Positions 11,092 to 26,300 of a DNA stretch of 64,000 nt are shown piece by piece. Position 1 is the stretch's first letter. Each line of letters begins with the position of its first letter. The stretch spans positions 13,725,214-13,789,213 of the forward strand of contig JABAKD010000011.1 of the NCBI GenBank assembly GCA_012845835.1, in the 5' to 3' direction. The DNA comes from Undaria pinnatifida (lineage: Eukaryota; Sar; Phaeophyceae; Laminariales; Alariaceae). A program made the translations under genes and the position numbers. The notes beneath the pieces are model-generated. The model did no database searches. It was not told the origin of the DNA and was given only the letters and a program-made list of their open reading frames with translations.

Positions 11092-11351
11092 ATGGAGTGC
11101 GCACAAGGCGTTACACCGATCCTCCCTGCCGGGGTGAGGCCCGCGCCGACCGCTGTCGACGAGCCGGCGCGAGAAGATAGATCAATGTCGGGCTGGTTAG
11201 GAGAAACTCCGCCGAGTAATCGAGTTGTTGTGCAACAACCCACCCGAACGAGAAGGCTTCGAGGAAGCTGCGACTTCTGCACGAAGCGGAAACGCAAATG
11301 CGACGGGGATCCCGACCTGGCGCAGACTCGACACGGGGACAACCGGTGCAG
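11092..11351 (+). CDS. Zn2Cys6 gene exon 1 (start and first half of zinc cluster)
   Basis: The ATG at 11092 is the first after an in-frame TGA 13 codons upstream, and it gives 86 residues. A second Met (residue 32) is an alternative start. The exon ends CGGTGCAG|GTGAGG after cysteine 4 of the cluster (CDFCTKRKRKCDGD, then 12 residues, then C), leaving phase 2. Confidence 0.85.
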
Positions 11352-14300
11352 GTGAGGCATTGCCCCGATCTTCGGTCTCTTTCCGTCCTCTTGGCATCGA
11401 CGCAAAGCAAAGCAAGCGGCTGCTTCCCTCCGTGCCCCCCTCCTCCTCTCGCACGGAAGAAGGTTTTTTTTTTCTTCATTCGAAACCCCGTCGCACCGTC
11501 ACACAGAGGCATGTAAAAATAATATGTAAGGAATTTCTTGGAGAGCTCTCTAATTCTTTTGATAGATCCAAGAATGGTTCAATCACAACTATTGAGCCTC
11601 ATTTCATGTCGTTTTGCGGCGTGGCGGGGTGGGTGGCGGGGGCATTCGCGGATGTTCCCCACGGCTTCCCGTTCCCCGTTAACAACAGAGAGGGGGTCAT
11701 TGGTCTTCCCAAGCGAAGGAGTTAGTGGCTACGTTGCCCCTCCGACTATCATGAGAATCTCTTTTGACTTGACGATCCACCATGTCCCTCTGCATGTATG
11801 TCTGGTACCTAAGGAGACGTAGAATGCCGAGCTTTTTCTTTTTTGTGGATCAAAAATATTCGATGGTCGCGAGCTACTGTTTTTTTTTTTTTTCATCCTC
11901 CGGCGGATGGGGAAGAATTAAGCTTTAGCTCACCACACTTCCGCGTATTTCCATACGCGTCGTGTGTCGATACCTCGTAGCGGTAGCACCCCAAGCCCAC
12001 CTAATAATATTGTTAGCAATGCAAGAAAGGGTTGTTGTGTTTCGTTTTTTTTTTTTCGTCGTTTCGTTCGTTTCGTTACTGCTCTCGCTTCTCACCGCCA
12101 CGTTTCTACTTTCTACGATTTTTTTGCGTGCGATGGATGCTTGCGGGTGGGGCGACCGACCAGAAAATGACGAAATCGTTTCGAAACTCTACGCGAGGCT
12201 GGCTGGCAATTGTGGTGGGTAGTTGTGGGTATGGGTACATATGATAGTCGGTGGGTAGTAGGCAGTGGTGTTGAATCAAAACCTCACCCAGGGTATCGTG
12301 TGTTGTTTGTGTTTTGCGATGTGTGTGTTGACTTCGTACCCAGTGCGAGTTCGTACCAGTAGAGTACGTACCATATTGGCCCTGGCCATCGTATTGCTCG
12401 AAGTACGCGCATTTTCGATGTTGACGCGATGATACGAGTACTGGAGCACATCGCCTGATATCGTCTGTGTGTCGGTGGCTTTCCTATTTCCGATGTTGCG
12501 CTGAACGACCGCAACGGAATGACTGCTTCATGCCCGAGTCCCGCATATTGCCGCCGTATCATATATGCCCTCTTCCTGTTTTAAGCAGAGTCGACCTCTC
12601 GTTGCATCCTTTTTCCCAAAAGCGTCATGGACAATCCAAGAGATAATAAATTTGTAAATCACAGCAGTAAGTAAATTCTCTCATATCTACAAGGGCTCCG
12701 CTCCGCGGGTCAGCCGCTACACTCGCGCAAGGAAGAATACAACACAATGTGTAGGGGGCGGAACTACTTGTGCAGAGCTGATTGCCCGGTGCTGTGCTGA
12801 GTGCTTGCTGGCGATGTCACTCTCAGTGCTTGCTGGCGATGTCACTCTCTGATCGACAGTATCGGTGAGCCTGATAATCTACAAAAACAAAACAAACATG
12901 AAGAGGACCGGGGGGATAATCAATCAAGAAAGCAAGAAGACAAGTACACGCGTACACGCGTACATACCGCCACCTGGTACCTGGGTATTTCGCATGGCAC
13001 CTGGTATTGTGTATGTACGAAAGAAAGAACAGCGCAGCCCAGCACAGTACCGCAGGGCACGGCACGGCACCGCCCGGTGCTGCGCTGGGCCTCTGAGCTA
13101 CAGTTGCTGAGCTGAGCCGGGAGTGTTCTGGTGTAATTCAACAAAATACCTGGTACGTACGCCTACTCTGCTACTGGCCTGGTTTACCGGGTGACAACAG
13201 TTTTTTGCTTCGATGACTGTCATGATTCGCCGGCCCATCGTAGACAGCAAGCAGCATACGGTTCATGACAGAGTAGTATAGTAGTAGTCCATGCGAGGGA
13301 GGGGAAGAAAGGACGACGCCTGAGACCACGGCTTGTTCGTGAGGCCGCTAAGCACCCTGTAAAAGGACGACGCCTGAGACCACGGCTTGTTCGTGAGGCC
13401 GCTAAGCACCCTGTATGGGTTGAAGTGGTACGGGTAGTCAGGGTAGCATTGTCATGAGTCTAGCGGTACAACCGCTGCGCACCGTGTGATGGATTCGCAC
13501 ATCTGTGTGTGCTCTTCCTCTTTACACCCATCTACACCCAGCACAACCAGTGTCCGTGCTGATGCCTCGTAGAGAGACGAGCTCCGTGGTCGCAAACTAC
13601 AAGACAGAGATACACATTGCAAACACAGCAAGGTGCTTTGGCCATGCAATGCCAAGGCAAAAATCACGCGGGCAAAAAACAAAAATATGCTAGCCAGCAA
13701 ACACACCAACCAATTGCAATTAAAACAGGGTGACGTGTGGTGTCGTACCATTCGGCACGATGTGAATACTTCATACTTTTCAATTGTCTTCATGATTTGT
13801 CTTCCTTATTTCATATAATATGCTTTTTCTCATTCTTCTGTACTGCAAAATACGCGATCGGAGCGTCACACGCAGTTTGCATGTATGATTTTGATCAGAA
13901 TCCTTTTTGCTGTAGTCGATCTCAAAGCTGTGAGTTTTTCTATGTTTTTTCTATCTTTTTAAATACTCACAGCTGACGTTTTTCAATATTTAGAAAATTC
14001 GTAATTGGGTGTGCTGGCTTGCAGTTTTTGCTCTTTGCCCGTGCTCATTGTGGTTGACATTTTTTTGCTCTTGTTTTTATCCCATTCTGTTTTTTTTTTG
14101 CTTTTTCAAGCATCAGCACGCACACTCGTTGTGCTGGATGGAGATGGTTGGAAATATCAGTTTAATGCGAACAACACACACGCTTGAACCAGCGCTTGGT
14201 CGGGACGAAACATATATCTTTCAACCGTGCAGTGCAGTAGTAGTGTTCCCTCTATAGTGCCTGTGTGTGCCAGCCGGAAAATACCGGCACTATACCGGCA

Positions 14301-17300
14301 ACCGGCACTACACGTACTGCCACTACTGGTTGTTCCCATCTGCGTCAATCCACTATAGCGGGCGACTGGCACTGCTCAACCGGCACTGTAGAGGGACCTT
14401 TTCGGTACCAACGTGCCAATCAAGCCCCTCTTGTTGATATGTTGGGATGCCACACTTGACAACGGTAATTTCAACTTGATCGTATCTGTCTTTGCCCATG
14501 CCATGTCCGGCTATGCGCTTTAACATCGTCCACCGAAAAACACTGCCAACTCTTAATTTTTTCCAACACTAGTTCCAAGTGTTTTACCCCATATCCGGAA
14601 TAAATGCAGTGCTAAAAAGGTTGAGCATATTTTACTACTGGAAAAATACCTCACACTAACTACTGCCTGGTACACTATCAGTAATTCCAAGTGATTTATC
14701 CCCGTCATGGTATTGTAGGTGCAGTTGTCAAGTAACAATATGCATTGGCTTATACTGCATTCCTGGGTGGCTATCTCACCTTCTTGGCCAACCCTCATAG
14801 GGTTCGGCCGAAGAAGGCCGGCTAGTCCACGGTTTTGACTTACCCGAAGGGGCAAGGTTAACACCAAGTCTGCGTTTTGCAGATGGACAAAAACTGGTAC
14901 ACAAACCAAAGTGTATTATGGAGCTTGAGCTTTTTTTACCCGGATCTCCAGGAAGATCTAAGAAAAGAAAACAAAAAAACTGGATAGAGCTACCGCTGTG
15001 GCCGCGCTGAACTGCGGGGGCTCTTAGCGCGGTATGACGACGGTGCAGGAAATCGTACCTGGTATTGATTACGATCGATTTGATTTTTTTTTTGTATTAT
15101 CGTGTACTGGTGGTTGTGATGAAAATGTTAATTCGTTAATGTCATCATGATAGCATGTTGGTGTTGTTGAAATGTAATCAACATTTCGCTCTTCCTCTCG
15201 GTTAACGTTTCGATGAAAACTGCACTTTAACATTCAATATTACTGTATTACATACTACCTCGCACTGGTAGGTACTAACATTAGCAATACACTATTAATA
15301 CCCGTGAAGAGTCCTACATTATCATATCATGGCATGCCGAGATATCACAAACATATTTGTAGCAGCAGAACAAAAGCACGAACTTTTATGTTCGAGTTTC
15401 GAACACGGAGCTTTGCGTGCATAAACGAGGCGGGCAAGCGCAGCGATAAACAAGGTGCAGCGACAAGCATGAACATTAACATTTATGGTCGTGTGAACCC
15501 CGATATGTTTCGGTCGCCGTTTCGACGGATGCACAAACAAGGTTCGACGTATTTCTCGATCTGGCGGCCGCGTTATTTCGTTTTTTGTTTATATTAATTG
15601 CATGAAGTGTGTGCACCAATCCAACAGGTATTCAGACATTTCACAGCAGCAGTGTTCAGTATTAGGTAGCCCTGGTCGTTGCTACTCCTTCCGATTGACC
15701 GAGGATTTTTCCTGCAGGCATGGGAGAGCACGCCATAGTGCTTCTTCACACCTTTTCTGACATGGGGACCCGTGGGCGGGGCACCTGGTCCCACTCCCTG
15801 GGACCTGAGCCCTCCAAACCTTAAACTAACCCGGACTACAACAGTTGTAGTATCTGGATACAGATTTCACCCACCGACGGTGGGGGATTGGCCGACCACC
15901 GACCACAGCCACCGGCCGTATTCGAGCCTGAATCGAGATCCAAAATTATGGCTTAGCGTCCAAAACGGGCTTTGAATGCGAGTAAACGAAACATCCCTTT
16001 GAACACTTTTTAGAAGGGGCTAACAACGGAAGCTGTTGGGATGGAAGGCGGAGGCATTGTCGCGCCCTCCAGGCTCCGAACTGGCCTTAGTTTAATGAGT
16101 TGCGTCGACCACAGCCAGCCAACGTATCCGACGCTGAATCCGTCCAAAATCGAGGCCGAGCAACAACAGCCAGCAACAAGAAGCCTTAGACGTGCATGCA
16201 ACTGCGAGCACTTTGTTAGAGAGACTGACGATAGGACCTGGTGAAGTGGACGAGGCATGATCGCGCTCTCCAGACTACAACCTGACCTTGGACATTTTGA
16301 TGGTTTGCACGGAGCACAGCCAGCCACCATATTTAAGGTTGAAGCCATCCGAAGTCGACGGCAGGCAACAACGGACGACAAAAAACGTCTCATCTCGGCG
16401 TAAATATCGCTTGAAGCGTTCTCTAAAAGGGGCTGACATTGAAAGCTTTTTGGATCGATAACGGAGGCGTTATCGCGTCCTCCAGACTCCAAACTGACCG
16501 TGGATATGTATTGCGCCAACCGGCGGTGAGAGACTGGCCTGGCCGGCCACACCCAGCCACCGTATGCTAAAACGGTCCAAGGTCGCGGCCGAGCAACAAC
16601 AAACAACGAAGCACATGCTGGAAACAAATGATCACCTCGAACATTTTGTAAAAGGGGCTGACACAATAATCTGGTGGGATCGAAAACGGAGACGTTATCA
16701 CCATATCAAAGGAGGCGTTTGCTGCATGTTCGTTCACATGCGAAAGGATAGTCGATATGATGGACTATATGATAACATGAATGCACATGGTGGGGGAGTG
16801 GGGACACGGCGCCAAGCGGCGTCGGACCGTCCCCTCGTCCCACCTAATATGTGTGCACTTCTTTTGTAGATCCCTCGCTTTTCCAAACGCAGGTCCAACT
16901 GCCGGTGTTGCATTGGCATTGCCCACGAAGTAAAAGTAGAAATATCCAGCGTGCATCCATTCATGCATAATCTGCCGGGTAAATACGATGTAAACGAGCA
17001 GCAGTGCAGCAGTACGCACAGCAGTACGCGTATCACCCATTTCCGAACGCCGAGTTCGCCGTAAAAATGCGCATTTTGCCTTCCCTCTTTTCCGACGATG
17101 TGTTCTCCGTGGTCCCTCCCTGCTCCGCTTTGTTCGGCGGGGGGATTTTCGACCATTTCGTTTTCCATACGTCGTACCAGGTGAATAGTTGTTCCCGATC
17201 TGACTGACCGACCCATCGTTCGACCTTTAACGTATCCCGTATCGTCTGGTTCTAATATTTATTGGATCACTCTAGTACCATCGTTAATAGGATTATTTAT

Positions 17301-20300
17301 TGTAATAGTAGTATACACTACGATAGTAGTATACACTACCATGGCCACAACAATAGTAGCCCCCCCCCAGGAAAAGCAGATAACGCGGTGGCGTGCTATA
17401 TGTTGTTGTTGTTGTTGTTGTTTTTGTTGTTGTTGTTCTCACATTAACTCGCATAATCAAGTCCGTGGTCACAGGACAGGCTCAAAATAGAGCAATATGA
17501 CCGCATTATTAGGGAAAGACGTCTTGTTCAATATTCAATCAAAGCTATGAGTGCGATTCCCCGGTGACGCCAAGCGATTTTGGCCGCCTTGTATCGGGAT
17601 GCCGCCTTATATGCGAATACCGCCCTATTGGAGGGGGGGGGGGCAACTACCGTTTTGTACATATGATACTGGTATATAAAAGAGGTATGATATCACGATA
17701 TCACACCCCCTGAGGTTACCTTCCGAGACTATCTTGTCCGAACTATGGCAGCAGCACGAGAAGCTGCAGTCACAAGATACACAGCCTTTGCGGTGTTATC
17801 AACCCACAAAACATACAAGATAATGTGCCCAGCCAGTATGCTTCGATTTCTGAGGGGTCCGCGCATTTTCTCAGATTTTTCCAAAACGCGTGGCGAAGCC
17901 GCGCTCGGGCAGGAGAGGAGCCTTAGCCTGGATTGGGGTTAGGGTTAGGATTGGGGTTGGGTTGGGTCGACCCCGTCTGGTAAATTTTCTTCTTGAACAT
18001 GCGAAAAACAGCCTAAAATCCCTACCCTCGGTATATTTCGTATATAGACGTGGTACTTTCTTCAGTTCATTTTGTATCATCGCTCTTACTCTCCAGCTCA
18101 ACTCGGGACTCTCCCCTCAACGATGGTTCATAATAAATCTTGATGTTTCGAGCGCAGCACGATGCTGCTGCTGCCTTTTTTTGCTCTTTCTCTTGCGCTA
18201 CTCTGTTGTTGCCCGCTCTTCATATTTGTAGAAGGTGGACACTTTTTTTGTCTTCACTTGACAAAGATGGTACTATTAATAATCCCTTTTTATCGTCATC
18301 CCTCGATCTGTCGATCTATCTATCGATCTGCGATAAAATGCCCCAAAATGGGTAACAGATGACGACATCGTGACGTTCGGAGTCGGAACGGGAAAACGGA
18401 AAACACCAAAGCTGAAACGATTAACAGAATCACCAAGCGTGAGGGTTACTGCACATACGTATACGAAAATAATACGTACGTATCAAAACACACGCAAAAA
18501 AAAAAATGTATAATAATACCAGATGCAAGTGCAGACGCGGACACGCCGACAGGGTTTCAACGTTCAACATTCACGGTCCGAGTTTGTACGGCCGGTGGCT
18601 TTGCCACACGATACGTAATACGGCGGAGAAACAAATAAAGTGGGCAAATACGTACCAGGTAAATGATATCATAATACGGACTTGACCGTATTCTCGCTTT
18701 GGAACAAACATCGGGATTCAAGAATCGGGAATAACGGCCCCTATTTCCTACGTATGATACTTGATATACCAGGTATATTAAAAAAATAATTTATATAAAT
18801 ATAAATACACTCCAGCTGTAAGATCGAATATTTAGTCGAAACTCATCTTTTGCAAGCTGTGTGTGATACTCCGATCGCGCGTATTTACGGGTTGTGTCCT
18901 CATTAAGGATATAGGTCGGCGATTCCCCGTGGAGCTACAGCAGTCTAGCTTGTACCAGGGTCAACAGAGTGATGTTAGTCTGTGCGCGGAAACTATGTAA
19001 CCCTTTTTCTGAGGGGGACAAAATCTGACAGCTGTGGAAGGAAATGCATCCGTTTATCAAGTGAATCCTGTAAGTCGAATAACCCGTGAGGGGAGGGTGG
19101 AGTTTTGAAGGACGTGGGGGCCTGGTTTTGATCAAAAGGGAGCGGGGGAGGGGGGCGGGGAACGGGCGGGGCAGCTCAATTTGTGCGTGGAAACTATAAA
19201 TCCTTCAAGGGGATAAATCTGACGGTTTTGGAAAGAATGCACCGGTTTATCATAGGTGGGGGGGGGCGGGCGGGGCAGCTCAATCTTTGCGTGGAAACTA
19301 TACGTCCTTCAAGGGATAAATGTGACGGTTTTGGAAAGAATGCACCAGTCTATCATGTATATCCTGTAAGTCGCACAACCAGTGAGTAGAGGGCGGAGTG
19401 TAAATATCATACCACCGTACAACCTTTTCTACGGACTGCAGCACTTGAAATGCAGTCCACTTCATTCCGAGCTATATAAATACGATGCAGAGAAACCGGG
19501 TGCCGAGTAGACCACAGACCCATGGCATAGACACCTCCAGTATAATTTATAATTTATAATTTGGCAACGCTTCTACCCTGATTCCACCCGGATCTGCTCC
19601 CACTCGAAACCCTCCTTGTACGTATATACTCTAGCCAAATCGCCTTTCTGTGCTTGCCATGTGCATCTGTCTATTAGTTTGCTATCACGGAGCTTTTCTC
19701 TGTAGGAGGCATCGGTACGAACAGTTGGCTGTGCTGGATGCTGATGGGTGGAAATATCAGTTGAAATTGGTGTGAAGAAAACACACAGCAGCAGTAAAGC
19801 CACCCTCGGGTCGATCAATAGGGGTAGGGGTGTTTGCGGTATCCGAAATTTGGTAGTGTAAGAACGGTGTATTAATAGATGCACGTATACATTATATGAT
19901 GTAACAACTAATAGTACAGGGTTGTTCTCACGTTATCTAGCATAATCAAGTCCGTTAGTACTAACTGTGTACTTGAGCCGTCGCGCGTCACCATCCAAGG
20001 CCAACCCGACCGAAAAGTCGGTTGCCGGCCTACTGTAGTTTTGACGCGTCAAGGCGCCTTTGCATTTATCATACTAGTTTTAGTGTGTGGAGTTACTTGA
20101 CGCTTGACGGTTGTCCGTCAAGGGGCAAGATTGCCGTCAACCCACATCTTTGGAACCCACGACAAACCAGCGAAAAACTGCTGTTAATGAGTTAAAAATA
20201 CGTTTTCCTCGTACCAATTTTAATGTTCCTAACGGTTCTAACCTATTTTTTTGGTAGATTAGTTGTCCGTGGGTTGGGTGTGACGTTCGTCGGTTTCGAA

Positions 20301-23300
20301 ACTGTTCTTACACATTCGTCGATTCCTGGGTGGCTATCTCACCTTTTTGGCCGAACCCTATAGGGAACCTTCTTAGGGTTCGGCCGAAGAAGGGCGGCAA
20401 GTCCACGGTTTTGACTTACCCGAAGGGGCAAGGTTAACACCAAGTCTGCGTTTTGCAGATGGACAATAACTGGTACACGAACGAAAGTGTATGGAGCTTG
20501 AGCTTTTTTTACCTTGACCTCCAGGCAGATCTATAGACTATATATTCATATATTGCACTGCTGTACTCGTATGGTTCCCGACCCAAAATACTGGGGTTCG
20601 CGAACACCCTACCTCGATGTATGTATATTAAACCTGGACAAGGGTTGAGGTTGGAGTTAGGGTCAAGTCGGGACCGGAGCCCTCGTAACCGACCCTCATC
20701 CCACTCGGGCTTGTTTCCGCAGGGCCCTGAGCCCTCCAAACTCATTTCCACTGTATGAAACCCGTGTGGAAATGCAGAGGGAAACATTGTGGACATAAAG
20801 TGTCGATTACAGCATCCACCGGCACACAGGAGGCAATCCGAGCCGCTAGCGTAAGGGATGTGCCGCACTACGTGTAATGTTTGGAGAAGCGCGGCACGCG
20901 GACAGCATGCTGATATTCGCACTGCTTGGAGCTCTTTCCTGGACGCGTGGGAGTGTCGAAATCGCTTGTCTTTTTTAATAGAAATATATGGTGCCCCTAA
21001 GGGTTAATAGGCGTAGAATTGCCGCCGGCGGGGCCTAAGAAGCGCCCTGGATCCCACGCGATATTTTCCAAGCTCGGGGTTTCCACCACAATGGCCGCAA
21101 CAAGACGGGTACAACACTAAAGCTAGTGTAACAGCGTCCCGCGTCTGGCAGTCTCGTGTTTCGTTGTACAAACACTACTGCTGTAAATTGCATCTCGCGT
21201 GCATAGCCGTCCAGCGTTTGGCCGCGCAAGTACACAGCAGAAAAAAATACCACGACGTCTACCGCATGTTCCATCATGACTCGACAGCCCTAAAAAGAGC
21301 ATCAGGCCTGGGCTGGACCTACGCTGGCCTGCCACATATACAGGGAGTAATCAAAATATGCCAGAGGAATAGACACAATCAGGCAGTTGATATCACCTCA
21401 TTGTGTTTCTAGCCATACATGCCGTAGCTCCAATTCATTCCCCTTCCCCCCCCCCCCCCCCGCCCCTACGCCCCATCCTTTCCCGCTACCCGAACCATCG
21501 CCTAGACCTGGTACCACGTGTATAGCAAGTCCCTACATCTATGCGACCTGAAGCTGTTGGAAACCCCCTTCCTTCCCCCCTCCCCTCCCCCACCCCCCCC
21601 CCCCCCCTCTCCCATTCGAACACTCTGCCCTCTCCTCATTGGTTGTACGACTTGCAGCGCACACTCGATAAACTGATGCATTTCCTTCCACAGCTGTCAG
21701 ATTTTGTCCCCCTCAAAAACTGGTTGTATAGTTTCCGCGCACAGACTGACTAACATCATCCTGTTGACCCTGGTACAAGCTACACCGTAGTTCCAAGCGG
21801 AGTCGCCGACCTATATCCTTAATGAGGACACACCCAGCAATACGCGCTAGTGGAATATCACACAGCTTGCAAAGATGAGATCCGACAAAATCTTCGATCT
21901 CACAGCTGGAGTGTATTTTTACTTTTATAATATGCAGGGAGTACACAGGAACCTGCGCACGAACCCTGTAGACCCAAGTAGACCCAAGTAGCTCACTCCA
22001 AAAGTTGACTCACATTAAAACAATTTTGTTTTTATGCGTATCATACTGAAATCCATACATGCCTGGTTTTGTCCCCCTCAACACGGGTTATACAGTTTCC
22101 GTGCGCAGAACAAGGTTGAACGTTCTTGGTGACCCTGGCGTTAGCAGGGGAGTCACCGACCTGTACCCTTCAAGAGAGTACACACCCCATAACACGCGCG
22201 ATCGAAGTATCACACGCACACGCAGCTTGCAGCGCTGAGTTTTGATCAAAACCTTTCTGGTCGATGTCACAGCTGAGGTGCGTTTTTCATTTTTTAGATA
22301 TATCTGCATGCTCTGTGAACATGGTATCATGAGATATCATATGTTCGATATGCGTGTATGTACGATAATCCATGATCGCATGCGTGATCAGCAATCCGAA
22401 GCATCCGCCGAAACAAACCAAAACAGCAACACGAAGGGCTGGGCTGTCGGAAAAATATGAAAATGAAGCGAGACACGAGACAGAAGGAATACGTACCGAA
22501 CCAACGGGCTGTGATATCCACAGAAGGGTGGTACGCAAGAGCTTATTATATGTGACGGCGTATAGCACACCCTCTCGGACGAGTTTCGTATGCCGATTTC
22601 CCGACGACGGGTAGAGTCTAAACGCCGAGCGACACGCCTATCTAGTCTATGGAAATATCTGGACGACACCCTTCACCCTCCCAACGCCGCCATCGTTGTT
22701 ACTCGTGCCGCGCTGGTTTCGGAGGAAACCGGCTCAGCATTTTGTCCCTTTACAACTGGAAACCCGTTTTTGGGGACAAAATTACTTGGATTTAGCGTAG
22801 GTAGGGGTTCGGGGGCCCTCAAGGGGTTAAACCCCAGGCACCCCAGGGGGAGTGTTTAGGCACCTCAGGGGGGGTTATACACTAACACTAACACTGCTGT
22901 TATTCGTACACGGTACTCCTTAGTACCGTCATACATAGAGTCATATAGCAGTATATAGGGATCCCCACGGGGGGTGTTATACATTAACACTAACACTGTC
23001 ATATACGGTACTCGTTACGACCGGCATACATAGTCATACAGCAATATACCGGTCGCCCCGGTGGCGTATCAGATTATCCTCGAGCCTGGTACAGGTCAGT
23101 TTCGTGAGTTCGAATCCCGAATCCCCCCAAGTGCACACTCGTATAAATTCGTGGGGACTTTTCCTTGTGCACAAAATGACTTGCGGAAAGCGCGAGAGCG
23201 TGAGTTAGCAACACTAGATGAAAAAGCGACGAGCGGTGGGATTGCTGAATCCTATGCGCGATAAAAATTAAAGGCAAGAACCGGGGGGGGGAGAAGGGAC

Positions 23301-26300
23301 GACACCTGTGACCACGGCTTGTCCAGAAGCTGGAAAGTATAAGTCTGCAAAAAGTAAATAAATATATATACAAGGGTCGCGTCCATAAGTAGAGCCGGTA
23401 AAAGCGCTCGGCGCAGATGGAAACCACCTACTTCGTACGTATATCGGCAGTGTGCAGAGTAATGCCTGTTGTCGCAGTAGGGCCACTTTTTCCTTGGCTG
23501 GCGCATACTGGCACTATTAATACCTGGGAACCCCTATTGTGTTGTACGTACGCAAGATAACACAACGCCTCGAGCGTTTTCCAAGCTGATCTCATAGGCA
23601 AGAGGGAGAATGCCAGCTCCGCGCGACATCTACGGAAACACACGACGGTATTCAGCGCTAAGGCTGGAGTGCGAATACAATGGATTAAATTCACACGACA
23701 CACGACGCGTATGAAAATGCGTGGAAGTAACACGACGTGTATGAAAATACGTGGAAGTGTGGCGAGCTTGATGTTCATTTTTCCTTGTTCGCCCAGCTCC
23801 ATCCGCCGAAGAATAAAATTAAAAAATAAGCCATAATTTTCGTCGCGTGTGCCTTTCCTGGTTGAGGCGCCTGTACCGCTCTCAATCCGCAACTCATACC
23901 AGATAAAGTACTGCAGCAGTAGTTTAGTTTATTTTTTACTTTTTTGTTACTCTTTCATGTTTCATGTTTTATTTTATTATTTTATAACTATTTTTCAAGG
24001 ACGTCAGCCGTGAGTTTGACGAATTTCAGGTCAATACTCATCTTTGCAACCTGCGTTGTTGGTACTCGTAATATACAAATATTTATACATGTATTTACGT
24101 ATTTGTTTTTTCTAGCCATTTTTATTCCTTTTTTTGTATATTTCTTCACTTATTTACCGGCTTGTTTACTTAGTCGTCTAATTTTCTCTCTAGCTCAACT
24201 CGTGAAGAGGCTTTACCCTCGAGCTGTTATCCTCAGCAACCTTCCGGACAAGCCGTGCCGTGGTCACGTCTCTCCCCTTCTCCCCCGGTACTTGCCTTCG
24301 TTTTTATCACGCTTGGGGTTCATTCAGCATTCCCACTTTTCAGCTATGCTGATGCTTGTCGATTTTCACCGAATTTCGCCAACTCAAGCTTTCGCGCTTT
24401 CGGCCTGTTGATTTGTAAGAAAGAGGCTCCTAGGTTCGAACCTACGACCTCGACCGCCTGGGACGCCGACTACACCGCTAGGGGACATGTTTGTGCTGCG
24501 CGCTTGTCCTATCGTGTATGCCTCTCCTTACGTTGGTCTTGAGGCACTTCCCCTGCCCCCTTCCTAAGCAGCTTCCTCAGCAGCCTGGGCTGCTCCGTGG
24601 CCGATGCTGTTAATGTGAAAAATATCAACACTTGTTTGGCTTCGTTTTTGCGGTGTTTAGAGTGTTCATGCTCGGTCTGTACGATTTGCTTTCCTCTACC
24701 GGTATTTACTTAGTTGGCGAGTGTTTTATTTTGTCTCTTCTGTTTCATAGTGTCTGACCACACATTGTGGGTCTCTAGGATGACGAGTCAGAACAGGCAC
24801 TGGCTGGTATGGCGATGTCGTCGGGTCGAAATAAAAGCTTTATTGTGGGGAAAGTAACAGCCAGAAGAACAAAAACAACAAGAAGCCCTCAGAGGGCCAA
24901 TGAGATTGCGCCCATGGGGCAACGTGCTCGGTGGCCGTTGCCATGAAGCCTGCCATGACGCGTGGCAGAGACATGACAGAGAGCACCTCGTTTTCAAGCA
25001 GTTGTTGCGTTGTTGTTGTCGTCGCTTCTTGTCGTTGTTTACCTCTGGTTTGCTTTTTGGTTCGCCAGCAATCAATAGTGTAGAACGTGGGATGTATTAC
25101 GACACGCTGTCTAGGTGTTCTAGTTTTCTTCGTTTTTTCGGCAGCAGTGTTGTTGCACGTTGCGTTAGGGTTGGACGGTTGGGCTACTCGTCAAAACAGC
25201 AGTAGTACGTTTTGTGCCTGACGTGGTAAGGATCAACAATGTTGACTCTGCTAGTGGTCGTGTTGGATTGTGGCTCATATCGGAACGATCGTTTTGTCCC
25301 GATTTGATCAAATGGGCCTAAACAAATAATAAACAACTGATACCCGATAGACAATCCTATATCGGATCGGATGGGATCGCTACGTTAAAGGCCGGATTCC
25401 TACGATATACCAGGTACCGGTATACGATAACCGATATGAGATTCGAAAATACTGAAGCACAGCAGTTCGTGGTACTGCGAAGGAGTGCGAGTTATTTGCT
25501 GACCCTTGACGCCGAATTGTTAGCCATGCCTTTGAACCGCCTCAAGGGAGGGGAGGGGGCCGCAGAGCGACATTCCCTCCCATCTAGAATTATGGCGTTC
25601 TTATCGGACGTCGGGACGCTTTTTTTCCCTCATGTACGATTTCCGATATTTTTGCACACATTTCCGATATGATATAGAACACTAACAGCAGCGATAGCAC
25701 GAACCATATATTTTTTCTTGTTTCCTCGCCCGGAAGCGGCTGGTGCCAAAATACATATTTCAATGGGTTTCGACATGAAATTCTGTAGGCAGGTGGTGCG
25801 TGTTTCTAAAGCACAGCATCCACGACAGCATCCAGGCGGCGGCCCTACTAATTATCCGTTAGCCCGTGTGGGGCCCATGTACTACATCATACAAGTACTT
25901 TTTTTTATTTTTTTTCGTTCACACACATCTACTTTCCAGCTTCTGGACAAGCCGTGGTCACAAGTGTCGTCCCTTCTCCCCTCGGTTCTTGCCTTCAATT
26001 TTTATCTTATAACTATATCATACAGCGACTAAGCAAAGTATAAGCGCGTTATTTTCATGGTGCGAGCACGCAGCACACCTCAGGAGTGCAAGCCATGCGC
26101 GTGTATTACAGGCGCTTGCATTGAAGTTCTACAGAAGTAAGATCGTCGTGAGCTGATGCATTATCAATAGCAATTGGTTAATAGTATATAGCAACCCGGG
26201 TTGGTTCGTGTGAGGGATGAGTCCGTCGGCAGGTGTATTCGTCATTTTTCTCCCCTGGAGCCACCAAAATGGCAGGGTTGATACATACAGCCCCATTCAG

